64,000 nt of DNA, taken from positions 1 through 64,000 of the forward strand of contig NZ_RQII01000025.1 of the NCBI RefSeq assembly GCF_004761975.1. The letters are read 5' to 3'. The position numbers and the translations under genes are program-made. The notes under the pieces are model-generated. The model searched no databases and was not told the origin of the DNA. It saw only the letters and a list, made by a program, of their open reading frames with translations. Origin of the DNA: Planococcus koreensis (GTDB taxonomy: Bacteria > Bacillota > Bacilli > Bacillales_A > Planococcaceae). Below, piece after piece: positions 7,990-16,855 of the stretch (positions are counted from its first letter, which is position 1; each line of letters opens with the position of its first letter).

Positions 7990-8155
7990 ATTGAAAAGGC
8001 GCATTCCGCTCAGGCGGAATGCATATATTTACAGCTTTGGTTAGAAGGTTCTCCTGCTAACATGACCTGACTGGAAGTCTACATGAAGTGCAGAATAATC
8101 AACATGAACTACGCCGCCGTTAACATGAACTATTCAGAAGTTAACCAGCACTAGC
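7957..8155 (-). repeat. H2-21 element, copy A
   Basis: Hairpin 1 (7961-7982), hairpin 2 (8001-8022, GCATTCCGC / GCGGAATGC), AGAAGGTTCTC, then five array sites starting at 8056, 8077, 8098, 8119 and 8140, all exactly 21 bp apart, closing with GTTAACCAGCACTAGC. In hairpin 2 both arms carry a change relative to most copies (C and G for T and A), which keeps pairing. Confidence 0.85.
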
Positions 8156-8352
8156 TGAAAATGAGTGGAGAATAGAAGCACCACCCCACGATCCAAGTTC
8201 AAAAGCCTAAATGGAAAAGCCGTTCGCCATGGCGAACGGCTCCTTCTCAAGCACTTGCGCATTTCACCTTTGGCGAAATGCAACCAGCTGTGGTTTTAGG
8301 CAGAAGGTTCTTGTGTTAACACGAACGATTTTAATCGGCATTTCCCCAATAG
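8156..8352 (-). repeat. H2-21 element, copy B (array decayed)
   Basis: Follows copy A in tandem. The leader with GATCCAAGTTCAAAAG, hairpin 1 (8219-8240) and hairpin 2 (8259-8281) are intact, but only one array site (8315) remains, followed by a deleted closing unit. The site offset from copy A is 259 bp, close to the usual pair spacing. Nothing else is seen in 8353-8462. Confidence 0.75.
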
Positions 8353-8462
8353 CGGACAAGCTTCTTGTTATGAAACACACACAGCACTTCGCCGCCATCC
8401 ATTTACTTTTTCACAGATAGGGCGTAGAATGAGTGGATAATTCGTAAGGCGAAAGAAGGCAC

Positions 8463-9383
8463 ATGCATTTGAAACAATGGAAAATCTACTTAATTTTAAC
8501 GGCAGTCATGCTAACGTGGGGCTTCAATCTGCCCTCGGTCAAATATTTGGTCAGCTTCGTGGAACCGGTGACGCTGACGGCGTTCCGCATCCTGCTTGCA
8601 GGGATTTCGGTTTTCGTAATCTTGGCGTTCGTGAAGCTGCTGCGGTGGCCGAAGAAAAATGAATGGAAATATATTTTCCTTGGGTCGCTGCTCAATGTAG
8701 TGGGCCACCATTATTTCTTGTCGAGCGGGCTCGCGATCACAAGCGGTTCGAACGCGGGACTGATTCTCGGCACAGGTCCGATGCTGACAGCGGTGCTGGT
8801 GTCGCTCATCATGCGCTCATATCCGTCGAAACTGCAATGGTTCGGCGTCATCATCGGCCTTGCGGGAGTTGCGGCAACAGTGCTTGTCGGCAGCGGCGGC
8901 GCGACGGGCATGAATATCGGCGATGTCTTTGTCTTCGTGTCGATTTTCGTTCAGGTCCTGAGTTATATCGTCATTTCGAAAGCGGCCGGGTCGATGGATC
9001 CGCGTTTGCTGACGGCGTATATGTTCATCATCGGCTCATTCGTGCTGTTCTTGATTTCGCTCGTGCAGGAGCCAGGCGAAATCCGCGCGTTTCTTGATGT
9101 GCCGCCGACGTTCTGGCTGGCGTTCCTGTTTTCGGCTATCATCGGTACCGCGGTCGGCCACATGCTGTATAATTACTCGATCGGCCAGGCGGGCCCGACA
9201 AAAGCCGCTATTTTCATGAACCTCAATACGTTTTTTTCACTGGTTGGTGCCAGCGTCATTCTCGGCGAGGCGATCACCGGCCGGCATATGTTCGGTCTTG
9301 TGCTGATTATCATCGGCGTGCTGTTCGGTTCAGGCGCAGCAGAGGATTTAATACGCAAACGGCGCAGGCGGCTCTCTTCTTGA
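8463..9383 (+). CDS. EamA/DMT family transporter
   Basis: Drug/metabolite transporter superfamily permease of 306 residues with ten predicted spans in two EamA repeats (about 8-145 and 155-300). Typical features are the N-terminal AVMLTWGFNLPSVKYL, SGLAITSGSNAGLILGTGP and the second-half FMNLNTFFSLVGASVILGEAITG. Such permeases often export amino acids or other small metabolites; the substrate cannot be read from sequence. The ATG at 8463 follows AGAAGG. It appears monocistronic, between repeat copy B and its own terminator. The basic tail KRRRRLSS is consistent with a cytoplasmic C-terminus. Confidence 0.85.
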   Translation: MHLKQWKIYLILTAVMLTWGFNLPSVKYLVSFVEPVTLTAFRILLAGISVFVILAFVKLLRWPKKNEWKYIFLGSLLNVVGHHYFLSSGLAITSGSNAGLILGTGPMLTAVLVSLIMRSYPSKLQWFGVIIGLAGVAATVLVGSGGATGMNIGDVFVFVSIFVQVLSYIVISKAAGSMDPRLLTAYMFIIGSFVLFLISLVQEPGEIRAFLDVPPTFWLAFLFSAIIGTAVGHMLYNYSIGQAGPTKAAIFMNLNTFFSLVGASVILGEAITGRHMFGLVLIIIGVLFGSGAAEDLIRKRRRRLSS

Positions 9384-9395
9384 GCCGCTTTTTTT
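9368..9395 (+). terminator. Terminator of the EamA gene
   Basis: GCGGCTC / GAGCCGC stem (9368-9374 and 9382-9388) followed by seven T residues. The stem overlaps the last codons of the transporter gene. Confidence 0.85.
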
Positions 9396-9415
9396 GGTTC
9401 CGCAGCCCGCAGTGG

Positions 9416-9443
9416 TTTATTTTCCTGAGGAATGCAATATAAT
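9416..9443 (+). promoter_or_regulatory. Probable promoter of patA-rocB
   Basis: A perfect TATAAT at 9438-9443, with a poor -35 candidate TTTATT 16 bp upstream. It lies 37 bp before the patA ATG. Confidence 0.45.
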
Positions 9444-9479
9444 AGAGGAAAGACAAATACGAAACGGAGTTTTCTACAT

Positions 9480-10640
9480 ATGCCTTTAACTTTGAATCCA
9501 CGCGCAGAAGCGCTTCCGATATCCGGCATCCGCCAGTTTTTCAACCAGCTGGCTGATTATCCCGATGCCATCAATTTGACGATCGGCCAGCCGGATTTTC
9601 CGACGCCCGAAGCGGTCAAGCAGGCGGGAAAAGACGCTATCACCAATAACCTGACAGGCTATTCCCATAACGCGGGGCTGATCGAGCTGCGCACCGAAGC
9701 GGCTTCTTTCTTCAAAGACCGCTACGGCCTAACGTACGATCCGCAGACGGAAATCGTCGTCACGAACGGCGCAACCGAAGCGCTTGACGCGGTATTCCGC
9801 ACCATCCTGGCTCCCGGCGATGAAGTCGTCATCCCGGCGCCTTGCTACACGGGCTACGGCCCGATTGTCGAGATGAACGGCGGTGTTCCGGTGCTGCTCG
9901 ACACGTCCGATACGGGGCTCGTGCCGACAGCCGCTAATTTGAAGGCGTTGATCACGAATAAAACCAAAGCGGTGCTGTTCAATTTCCCGTCGAACCCGAC
10001 TGGCGTGACGCTGTCGAAAGAACAAATGGATCCGCTCGTTGAAGAGCTTGCGCTGCATGACATCTTCGTCGTAACGGATGAGATTTACAGCGAAAATACA
10101 TTTGAAGGCGACCATACTTCATTCGCATCTTACACGGCCATCAAAGAGCGGACGTTCCTTGTGCAGGGCTTGTCGAAATCGCATTCGATGACAGGCTGGC
10201 GCATGGGCTTTTTGCTGGGGCCGGAGCAATACATGAAGCATGCCTTGAAAGTGCATATGTACAATGCGGTCTGCGCGTCGCTGCCAAGCCAGTACGCGGC
10301 GATCGAAGCGCTGAAAAACAACCGCGATGTGCCGGAGGAAATGAACCGCGCGTACAAAGAGCGGCGCGATTTCGTCTACGGCAAACTGCTCGAAATGGGG
10401 CTCGACGTCGTCAAACCGAAAGGCGCATTTTACATTTTCCCGTCGATCGAGAAATACGGCATGGGATCTTTCGACTTTGCAACGCGTTTATTGAAAGAAG
10501 GGGGAGTCGCGGCTGTGCCGGGCTCTGCTTTTACACCATACGGCGAAGGCTTCTTGCGCATTTCCTACGCCTATTCGATGCCGACGCTCGAACGCGCGAT
10601 GGAGCGCCTCGGAGTGTGGCTCAAAACTTTGGAACAATAA
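9480..10640 (+). CDS. patA: PLP aminotransferase PatA (N-acetyl-LL-diaminopimelate aminotransferase type)
   Basis: Class I/II fold-type I aminotransferase of 387 residues. In B. subtilis PatA converts N-acetyl-L-2-amino-6-oxopimelate to N-acetyl-LL-diaminopimelate for lysine and peptidoglycan synthesis. The sequence follows PatA closely: ISGIRQFFNQL, LTIGQPDFPTPE, FNFPSNPTGVTLS, VVTDEIYSE, the Schiff-base lysine in GLSKSHSMTGWRMGF, GAFYIFPSI and GEGFLRISYAYS. The start is ATG 9480 with ACGGAGT upstream; the longer reading from 9432 lacks a ribosome site and overlaps the promoter. rocB follows after 45 bp with only a small 7-bp stem between, so the two may be co-transcribed. A broader aminotransferase role cannot be excluded. 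Confidence 0.85.
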   Translation: MPLTLNPRAEALPISGIRQFFNQLADYPDAINLTIGQPDFPTPEAVKQAGKDAITNNLTGYSHNAGLIELRTEAASFFKDRYGLTYDPQTEIVVTNGATEALDAVFRTILAPGDEVVIPAPCYTGYGPIVEMNGGVPVLLDTSDTGLVPTAANLKALITNKTKAVLFNFPSNPTGVTLSKEQMDPLVEELALHDIFVVTDEIYSENTFEGDHTSFASYTAIKERTFLVQGLSKSHSMTGWRMGFLLGPEQYMKHALKVHMYNAVCASLPSQYAAIEALKNNRDVPEEMNRAYKERRDFVYGKLLEMGLDVVKPKGAFYIFPSIEKYGMGSFDFATRLLKEGGVAAVPGSAFTPYGEGFLRISYAYSMPTLERAMERLGVWLKTLEQ

Positions 10641-10685
10641 AACACTTGGACATTATCGCAGCGGCGATAAAGGGAGGACATCTAG

Positions 10686-12299
10686 ATGGCTTCATTATGG
10701 GGGACACCTGAGAAACTGCAAGAATTATTGGTAGAGATGGTCGGCTGGAAAAGCATGACCTTGTCGGAAGGCGAAGTCGAATTCGCGTATAAGCTGAAAG
10801 AGAAACTGGAAGAGCTGCCGTATTTCCAGCAGCACCCGGAACATCTGCACCTCAGCGAAGTGAATTGGGAGCGCGAAAACGTTACGGCGCTTTACAAGCA
10901 TCCGGAAGCCGTCGACACGGTCGTGCTGATGAGCCATTTTGACACCGTCAGTACAGCGGAATACGGCGATTTGGAGCCGCTTGCCTGCAGCCCGTACGAA
11001 TTGGCGGAAGCGTTCAAAGGCGTGCGCGATGAACTGGACCCGGATGCGCAGGCAGACCTCGATTCGGGTGAATACCTGTTCGGCCGCGGCACGATGGACA
11101 TGAAGGCTGGGCTTGCATTGCACATGGCGATGATCGAAAAAGCGTCTACGGAACAATGGCCGATCAATTTGCTGCTGATGTCCGTGCCGGACGAAGAAGT
11201 CAACTCGGCTGGGATGCGCTACGGCGTTTCGAAACTGCTCGACCTTGAGCGTGAATTCGGCCTTGAATATACGCTGTTCTTGAACGGCGAGCCTGTCTTT
11301 GCGCAAAAACCGGGCGACACCGGGCATTACCTTTACACTGGCTCGATCGGCAAAATCATGCCGGCTGCGCTGTTCTATGGCAAAGAGACCCATGTCGGCG
11401 AACCCTTGTCAGGCATCACGTCGAGTTATATTTCGACCTACCTGACGCACCGCATGGAATGGAATGAAAACTTCAAAGAAACGGTATACGGCGAAACGAC
11501 GCCGCTGCCGGTGACGCTCATGCAAAAAGACATGAAACTGGAGTATTCCGCGCAGACGCCTTACCGCACGAGTGCGATGTACAACGTGTTCCTGATGGAA
11601 AAGAACGCTGACGAAGTGTTCGCCCAGTTCGAGAAAATCGCCATTGAAGCAATGGATCATTGCACAAGCGATTACCTAAAAATGTGCAAACGGGAAGACA
11701 TCGAGCCGGTCGGCGACATTCGCGTCATGCGCTTCCGCGACCTCAAGCGCTATGCCATCAAAAAGTTCGGCCGTGAATACATCGACCGCGCATTGATTGA
11801 CACGATGATGCATCCGGAATGGGACGTGCGCGAAAAATCGATGCACGTCGCCGACGTCCTGCTCATCAATTGCCAGGAACTTACGCCGGCATGCGTCTTG
11901 CTCTACGCGCCGCCGTATTACCCGGCAGTCAACTCATCCGACGATGAACTCGTCAAACATTGCGTCGAACAAGTCACCAACAACGCAAAGGAAAAATTCG
12001 GCTTGGAGCTTCAGCAGATCCATTACTTCAACGGCATCTCGGACCTCAGCTACGTCAATTACGGCGATAAAGAAGACAGCTTCGTGACCTACGAAAAAAA
12101 CACACCGGTCTACGGCGATTCCTACAGCATCCCGTTCCAGGCGATGAAAGAACTCGATGCGCCGGTGCTCAACGTCGGTCCGTTCGGCAAAGACGCCCAC
12201 AAGCGCACCGAGCGGCTGCACATCAAAAACACATTCGAAGAAATGCCGCTGCTGCTCGAAGAGATGATTTTATCGATTCCTGTGAAAAGCACAGTGTGA
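10686..12299 (+). CDS. rocB: M20 family metallopeptidase, RocB-like
   Basis: A 537-residue zinc hydrolase of the M20/M28 type resembling arginine-utilisation protein RocB of B. subtilis, whose reaction is not established as far as I know. Metal-site motifs are SHFDTV (about 80-85), GRGTMDMKAGLALHM (about 136-150) and PDEEVNSAGM (about 178-187). The protein is longer than simple M20 peptidases, as RocB is. GGGAGG lies 8 bases before the ATG. It is downstream of patA rather than in a roc operon, so a role in arginine catabolism is not supported by context. It has no signal peptide and is probably a cytoplasmic peptidase or deacylase. Confidence 0.8.
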   Translation: MASLWGTPEKLQELLVEMVGWKSMTLSEGEVEFAYKLKEKLEELPYFQQHPEHLHLSEVNWERENVTALYKHPEAVDTVVLMSHFDTVSTAEYGDLEPLACSPYELAEAFKGVRDELDPDAQADLDSGEYLFGRGTMDMKAGLALHMAMIEKASTEQWPINLLLMSVPDEEVNSAGMRYGVSKLLDLEREFGLEYTLFLNGEPVFAQKPGDTGHYLYTGSIGKIMPAALFYGKETHVGEPLSGITSSYISTYLTHRMEWNENFKETVYGETTPLPVTLMQKDMKLEYSAQTPYRTSAMYNVFLMEKNADEVFAQFEKIAIEAMDHCTSDYLKMCKREDIEPVGDIRVMRFRDLKRYAIKKFGREYIDRALIDTMMHPEWDVREKSMHVADVLLINCQELTPACVLLYAPPYYPAVNSSDDELVKHCVEQVTNNAKEKFGLELQQIHYFNGISDLSYVNYGDKEDSFVTYEKNTPVYGDSYSIPFQAMKELDAPVLNVGPFGKDAHKRTERLHIKNTFEEMPLLLEEMILSIPVKSTV

Positions 12300-12327
12300 T
12301 CTTTGTCAGCAAATAAACCACGTCTTA

Positions 12328-12510
12328 TTGCATTCCGCTTCGTGCGGAATGCGCATGTGAAGTATTGGAGCCCTCCGCACTTGCGGAGGGCTTTTCATAT
12401 GGAGAGCTTGGCCGCCGATTTTGAGCGAATGCCGGTTAAATTCGAAACAGTTCATGTTAACGGCTGCTTAGGTCATGTTGAATCTTCCGCAGTTCATGTT
12501 AACTTCTCAT
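12328..12510 (+). repeat. H2-21 element, copy C (short array)
   Basis: Opposite orientation to copy A. Hairpin 2 (12330-12352) and hairpin 1 (12370-12391, GCCCTCCGCA / TGCGGAGGGC, then CTTTTC, which also serves as terminator for rocB) precede four sites at 12435, 12456, 12477 and 12498, spaced exactly 21 bp. The stem of hairpin 1 differs completely from copy A yet pairs well. Confidence 0.8.
12370..12396 (+). terminator. Terminator after rocB
   Basis: GCCCTCCGCA / TGCGGAGGGC stem followed by CTTTTC; it is hairpin 1 of H2-21 copy C. Confidence 0.7.
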
Positions 12511-12544
12511 TTTAAAAGTTGAACTAATGATATTATGATTTATA

Positions 12545-12648
12545 CATCGCTTCGGACGCTATGGGCATGGCTCTCGCCATGAGTCGAGAAGAACATTCGA
12601 CTCATAGCTTCGCCTAGCCCTTTGCCGCGCCTCAGCTAAGAGATATCT
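12545..12648. repeat. R3 repeat, copy 1 (joined to T2)
   Basis: Contains CGCTTCGGACGCTATGGGCA, a hairpin ATGAGTCGA / TCGACTCAT, GCTTCGCCTAGCCCTTTG and GATATCTCGATATGG at the junction with the T2 element at 12649. The same set in inverse order lies at 59340-59445, and a diverged one at 57830-57925. Confidence 0.65.
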
Positions 12649-12774
12649 CGATATGGAGCAAAACAGCGGAGACGCCTGCGGGAAAGCGAGACAGCCGAGA
12701 CCCCGCAGGGAGCGTAGCGAACGAGGAGGCTTGGCGCTCGCCCGCGGCAAGCGTAGCTGTTTTGCGGAATATCG
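12649..12774. repeat. T2 repeat, copy 1, with terminal inverted repeats
   Basis: A 126-bp GC-rich block. Its left end CGATATGGAGCAAAACAGC and the complement of its right end CGATATTCCGCAAAACAGC match in 16 of 19 positions. Internal motifs are GACAGCCGAGACCCCGCAGG and GAGGAGGCTTGGCGCTCGCC. It resembles a non-coding MITE or palindromic unit. No ORF is supported. Confidence 0.75.
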
Positions 12775-12911
12775 AAATTTATAGAATCAAAGTTCAACTT
12801 ATAGCTCATGTTACCGCCAAGTTTACGCCGGTTAACTCGAGAACCTTCTCGCAAAACGCCTTCGCAATCATGTACAATTGGATTGTATATACATAGTAGG
12901 GGGAATGGTTG

Positions 12912-14048
12912 ATGAAGATCGTGAAGGCAGAAATTTATGTGGTGGAGTTTCCGCTCAAGGAACCGTTCATCATTTCGTATGCGACGTATCCGCATATGGC
13001 GGCAGTAATCGTGAAATTGGAAACGGATACGGGGCTTGTCGGCTACGGTGAGGCAGTTCCGGATGAGCACGTGACGGGTGAGCAAGTGAACGGCACTTAT
13101 GAAATTCTGAAGAATGTGTTGGTGCCGGCAGTCATCGGGCAGAACCCGTTCGATATTGAAAAGATTCATTTTCTCATGAATTCGGAAATCGCCCGCAACC
13201 CAGCAGCAAAAGCGGCGATCGACATCGCATGCTACGACCTGATGGGCAAAGCATCGGGGCAGCCGGTTTATAACATGATCGGCGGACAGGCGCACGACAA
13301 CCTGCAATATCCGAAAGTGCTGAGCATCGAAGCACCGGAAATCATGGCGCAAAAAGCGAAGCTTGCGATGGAGCAGGGCTTCAGCAGCTTGAAGCTGAAA
13401 GTGGGCGACCCTGACTCGGCGATGGACATCAAACGCATTTACGCGGTTCGCGAAGCGGTCGGGCCGGACATGCCGATCCGCATCGATGTCAATCAAGGCT
13501 GGAAAACAGCCGGGCACGCAATCCAGGTGATCAACCAACTTGATGGCGCAGGCCTCACTTGGATTGAACAGCCGATCCGCATGGGCGATATCCGCGGCCT
13601 GGCAGACGTCCGCAGAAAAACGGCAACGCCGATCATGGCGGATGAGTCGGTCCAGACGATGGAAGACGTACTCGAAATTATCCGTTTGGAAGCAGCGGAT
13701 TACATCAACATCAAGCTAATGAAATCAGGCGGCATTTTCCCAGCGGTGCAAATGGCAAAAGCAGCGGAAAGCGCAGGCATCATCGCGCAGATCGGTTCGA
13801 TGGTGGAATCGTCGGTCGGCTCAGCAGCCGGCTACCACGCGGTCATGTCGCGCCGCAATATCCAGACAGCCGAATTGACAGGGCCGCTTTTATTTTCCGA
13901 AGAGATCGGCGACCTGGACTTCCAATTGCCGTACGTCATGCTATCGGACAAGCCGGGGCTTGGAATCGAAGTCGACGAAAAGCAGCTGCATAAGCTGACG
14001 ATCATGTCCTGTACAGTAGAAGGGGGCCGAACACTTCATGGCCATTGA
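12912..14048 (+). CDS. ykfB: L-Ala-D/L-Glu epimerase YkfB (enolase superfamily)
   Basis: Dipeptide epimerase that interconverts L-Ala-D-Glu and L-Ala-L-Glu, letting murein dipeptides be degraded as ordinary peptides. At 378 residues it fits the muconate-lactonizing subgroup. Catalytic lysine is in LKLKVGDP (about 160-167), metal ligands in RIDVNQGW, WIEQPI and MADESV, and the second lysine in INIKLMKSGG. The ATG at 12912 is preferred over TTG at 12909 because AGGGGG lies about 9 bases upstream. The last 11 bp overlap the start of the M20 gene, so the two are coupled. It completes the ykf-type pathway whose other members are at 0.5-3.3 kb, an unusual split compared with B. subtilis. Confidence 0.88.
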   Translation: MKIVKAEIYVVEFPLKEPFIISYATYPHMAAVIVKLETDTGLVGYGEAVPDEHVTGEQVNGTYEILKNVLVPAVIGQNPFDIEKIHFLMNSEIARNPAAKAAIDIACYDLMGKASGQPVYNMIGGQAHDNLQYPKVLSIEAPEIMAQKAKLAMEQGFSSLKLKVGDPDSAMDIKRIYAVREAVGPDMPIRIDVNQGWKTAGHAIQVINQLDGAGLTWIEQPIRMGDIRGLADVRRKTATPIMADESVQTMEDVLEIIRLEAADYINIKLMKSGGIFPAVQMAKAAESAGIIAQIGSMVESSVGSAAGYHAVMSRRNIQTAELTGPLLFSEEIGDLDFQLPYVMLSDKPGLGIEVDEKQLHKLTIMSCTVEGGRTLHGH

Positions 14049-15129
14049 AACAAAAATCAACGAATGGTTCAATTATTTCCATGCCCATCCGGAAGTGAGC
14101 TGGAAGGAAACAGGGACTACTGAAAAGCTTGCGTCCATCATGGCGGAGCTCGGCATCGCACACCGGACATTTGATGGCGTAACAGGATTGTTTGCGGAAA
14201 TCGGGGAAGGCGAGCGGGTCGTTGCAGTGCGCGCCGACATCGATGCGCTGTGGCAGGAAGTGAACGGCAAGGTGCAAGCCAACCATTCATGCGGCCATGA
14301 CGCCAATATGGCGATGGTGCTGGGAGCGCTCTTGTACTTGAAAGATGAAACCCTGACGAAACGTATTCGTTTCATTTTCCAGCCGGCGGAGGAAAAAGGC
14401 AACGGTTCGCTGGCGATGATTGAACACGGTGCATTGGAAGATGCCACGCATTTATACGGCGTCCATTTGCGGCCAATCGAAGAATTGCCGCACGGCCAAG
14501 CGGCGCCTGCAATCCATCACGGATCGGGTATTTTCCTGAAAGGGAAAATCACCGGCGTCGATGCGCACGGCGCGCGCCCGCACCAAGGCAAGAACGCGAT
14601 TGATGTGATTGCCGCCATCCACCAATTCATCAAGTCGATTTATTTTTCCCCGTTCGAGTCGTATTCGGCGAAGCTGACGAATATCCAGGCGGGGGGCGAC
14701 TCGCTCAATATCATTCCCGGAAGCGCCACTTTTGCGCTTGATGTCCGTGCACAGTCAAATCGGGTTATGGGTGAACTGAGAAGCCGCATTGACGAAGGTT
14801 TGCAATCGATTGCCGGGCTGTACGATATCCGCATCGATTGGCAATGGGATGATTACACGCCGGCGGCGGAAGTGTCGGAAGAAGCGAAAGATATCGCAGA
14901 TGCCGCCATCCGTTCCGTTATTGGAGATGCCAACACAGCGCCGCCGCTCGATACGACCGGCGCCGATGATTTTCATTTTTACACGATCAAAAAGCCGGAA
15001 TTGAAAGCGGCGATGCTTGGCATCGGGGCGGATCTCGCTCCGGGGCTCCATCATCCGGACATGGCGTTCAATCACGCTGCGCTCGACATCGGCGCGCGCG
15101 TGCTGGCTGAGACATTGAGAAATAGTTAA
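14038..15129 (+). CDS. M20D family amidohydrolase (N-acyl-amino-acid hydrolase type)
   Basis: A 363-residue zinc amidohydrolase of the IAA-amino-acid hydrolase/hippuricase group. Motifs are HAHPEVSWKE (about 16-25), RADIDAL (about 65), NHSCGHDANMAMVLGA (81-96, metal-binding Cys and His), FQPAEEKGNG with the catalytic glutamates, and DTTGADDFHFY near the C-terminus. The bacterial dimerisation domain occupies about 165-275. Start ATG 14038 overlaps ykfB, with GGGGG about 12 bases upstream. Coupling with ykfB suggests it processes a muropeptide-derived or N-acylated amino acid, but the substrate is not readable. A strong terminator follows. Confidence 0.8.
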   Translation: MAIETKINEWFNYFHAHPEVSWKETGTTEKLASIMAELGIAHRTFDGVTGLFAEIGEGERVVAVRADIDALWQEVNGKVQANHSCGHDANMAMVLGALLYLKDETLTKRIRFIFQPAEEKGNGSLAMIEHGALEDATHLYGVHLRPIEELPHGQAAPAIHHGSGIFLKGKITGVDAHGARPHQGKNAIDVIAAIHQFIKSIYFSPFESYSAKLTNIQAGGDSLNIIPGSATFALDVRAQSNRVMGELRSRIDEGLQSIAGLYDIRIDWQWDDYTPAAEVSEEAKDIADAAIRSVIGDANTAPPLDTTGADDFHFYTIKKPELKAAMLGIGADLAPGLHHPDMAFNHAALDIGARVLAETLRNS

Positions 15130-15135
15130 GGGATT

Positions 15136-15168
15136 GGCCTGCCGTAAATTCGGCAGGCCAGGTTTTTT
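15136..15168 (+). terminator. Terminator of the ykfB-M20 operon
   Basis: GGCCTGCCG / CGGCAGGCC stem (15136-15144 and 15151-15159), then a run of six T residues. Confidence 0.85.
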
Positions 15169-15223
15169 AAAGAACATTTAGGGTAATGAAAGATAAATCT
15201 AGTTATTACAAGGGAGCTTTTTT

Positions 15224-16639
15224 ATGGACGCTATTTTAGATGCGTTGACGTGGCTCGTCGACGAAGGCAATAATTTATTATGGACTTATATTCTGATCGC
15301 CCTGCTCCTCGGACTCGGCGTCTATTTTACTGTGCGCACGAATTTTGTGCAGATTCGATTATTCGGAGAAATGTTCCGCGTCATTTCGGAAAAGAAAGAC
15401 GGCGAAGCAGGCGTTTCGGCATTCCAGGCCTTTACCATCTCGACCGCTTCACGCGTCGGGACAGGCAACATCACTGGAGTTGCGCTGGCAATTGCCAGCG
15501 GCGGCCCGGGTGCCGTGTTCTGGATGTGGGTCGTTGCGTTGATCGGTATGGCAACGGCTTTCATTGAAAGTACGCTTGCGCAAGTCTATAAAGTGCGTGA
15601 CGGCGAACAATTCCGCGGCGGCCCGGCTTATTATATGCAAAAAGCGCTTGGCAGAAGAAAGCTGGGAGTGGTCTTCGCGATTCTGTTGACGATTGTTTTC
15701 GGCTTTATTTTCAACTCCGTTCAATCGAACACAATTGCCCAATCATTCGGCGACGTCTTCAATATGCCGGAATGGGTTGTCGGCTTAGCGCTTGTTGTGC
15801 TGACGGCGCTGATTATCTTCGGCGGCGTCAAACGCATTGCACGAGTTACGCAAGTGCTCGTTCCTGTTATGGCAGTCCTATACATATTAGTGGCATTGTG
15901 GGTCGTCATCATCAATATCACGGAAGTTCCAGCTGTCTTCACATTGATCGTGAAAAGCGCATTCGGTTTGGAAGAAGCGGCAGGGGGCGCAATCGGTGCG
16001 GCCATCATGCAAGGCGTACGCCGCGGTTTGTTTTCGAACGAAGCAGGTATGGGTTCGGTGCCGAACGCTGCCGCGTCAGCCAACGTTTCGCATCCAGCGA
16101 AGCAAGGGCTTGTGCAGAGCCTTGGGGTATTTTTCGATACCATCATCATCTGTTCGGCGACAGCGTTCATCATTATTCTGGCTGGTGTCTATAAAACGGG
16201 CGAGCAGGAAGGCATCTTGTTGACACAGGCGTCGCTTGGCGTCCATGTCGGCGACTGGGCTCCATATTTCCTGGCATTCGCCATTCTGTTTTTCGCGTTC
16301 AGCTCGATTGTCGGCAATTATTATTACGGCGAAACGAACATCGAATTCATCAACGCGCATAGCGCATGGCTGACTGCTTACCGCGTCGGCGTGCTCGGAA
16401 TGGTCATGTTCGGAGCGCTCGCTAAAGTGTCGCTCGTTTGGAACATGGCGGATCTGTTCATGGGCATCATGGCTGTGCTTAATCTGGTCGTCATCGCAGC
16501 ACTCGGCAAAATCGCCTTCAAAGTGCTCGGCGACTACACCGCTCAGCGCAAAGAAGGCAAGAATCCCGAATTCTTCGCTAAGAACATTCCTGGCCTGAAA
16601 GGCACGGATTGTTGGGGCGAGCACAGCCGGGACAATTAA
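15224..16639 (+). CDS. Sodium:alanine (AGCS family) symporter, AlsT-like
   Basis: Amino acid carrier of 471 residues with about 10-11 spans, from the alanine or glycine:cation symporter family (AlsT/AgcS). Diagnostic segments are FQAFTISTASRVGTGNITGVALAIASGGPGAVFWMW region, GPAYYMQKALG, RRGLFSNEAGMGSVPNAAASA and YYYGETNIEF. It imports alanine, glycine or glutamine with sodium; the exact substrate is not resolvable. AAGGGAGC precedes the ATG. It stands alone between the ykfB unit and repeat copy D, and may supply amino acids released from muropeptides, though that link rests only on position. Confidence 0.85.
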   Translation: MDAILDALTWLVDEGNNLLWTYILIALLLGLGVYFTVRTNFVQIRLFGEMFRVISEKKDGEAGVSAFQAFTISTASRVGTGNITGVALAIASGGPGAVFWMWVVALIGMATAFIESTLAQVYKVRDGEQFRGGPAYYMQKALGRRKLGVVFAILLTIVFGFIFNSVQSNTIAQSFGDVFNMPEWVVGLALVVLTALIIFGGVKRIARVTQVLVPVMAVLYILVALWVVIINITEVPAVFTLIVKSAFGLEEAAGGAIGAAIMQGVRRGLFSNEAGMGSVPNAAASANVSHPAKQGLVQSLGVFFDTIIICSATAFIIILAGVYKTGEQEGILLTQASLGVHVGDWAPYFLAFAILFFAFSSIVGNYYYGETNIEFINAHSAWLTAYRVGVLGMVMFGALAKVSLVWNMADLFMGIMAVLNLVVIAALGKIAFKVLGDYTAQRKEGKNPEFFAKNIPGLKGTDCWGEHSRDN

Positions 16640-16668
16640 TACTAGAGAATTTATGTGAATTTGAAGCA

Positions 16669-16696
16669 GCCCTCTGCATGATGCGGAGGGCTTTTC
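16669..16696 (+). terminator. Terminator after the AGCS symporter
   Basis: GCCCTCTGCA / TGCGGAGGGC stem (one G-T pair) followed by TTTTC; it is hairpin 1 of H2-21 copy D. Confidence 0.75.
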
Positions 16697-16855
16697 ATAT
16701 GGAATATTTTTGGCGGCAGAAGGATGCCTGTTTTGCTAGCGCCGGTTAAAGTCGAAACAGTTCATGTTGATAGCTGGTTAGTTCATGTTGAAACTCCCGC
16801 ACATCTTGTTAGCTTCCCGCTAGTTCCTGTTAACGCAGATTTAGTCCATGTTAAC
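16669..16855 (+). repeat. H2-21 element, copy D
   Basis: Hairpin 1 (16669-16691), leader, GCTAGCGCCGGTTAAA, then six sites at 16745, 16766, 16787, 16808, 16829 and 16850. All five intervals are 21 bp although several site cores have drifted (GTTGAT, GTTAGC). Confidence 0.85.

Noticed and set aside
12636-13538. 300-codon leftward ORF
   Set aside because: Antisense to ykfB and running through the T2 repeat; His/Arg/Asp-rich product with no domain.
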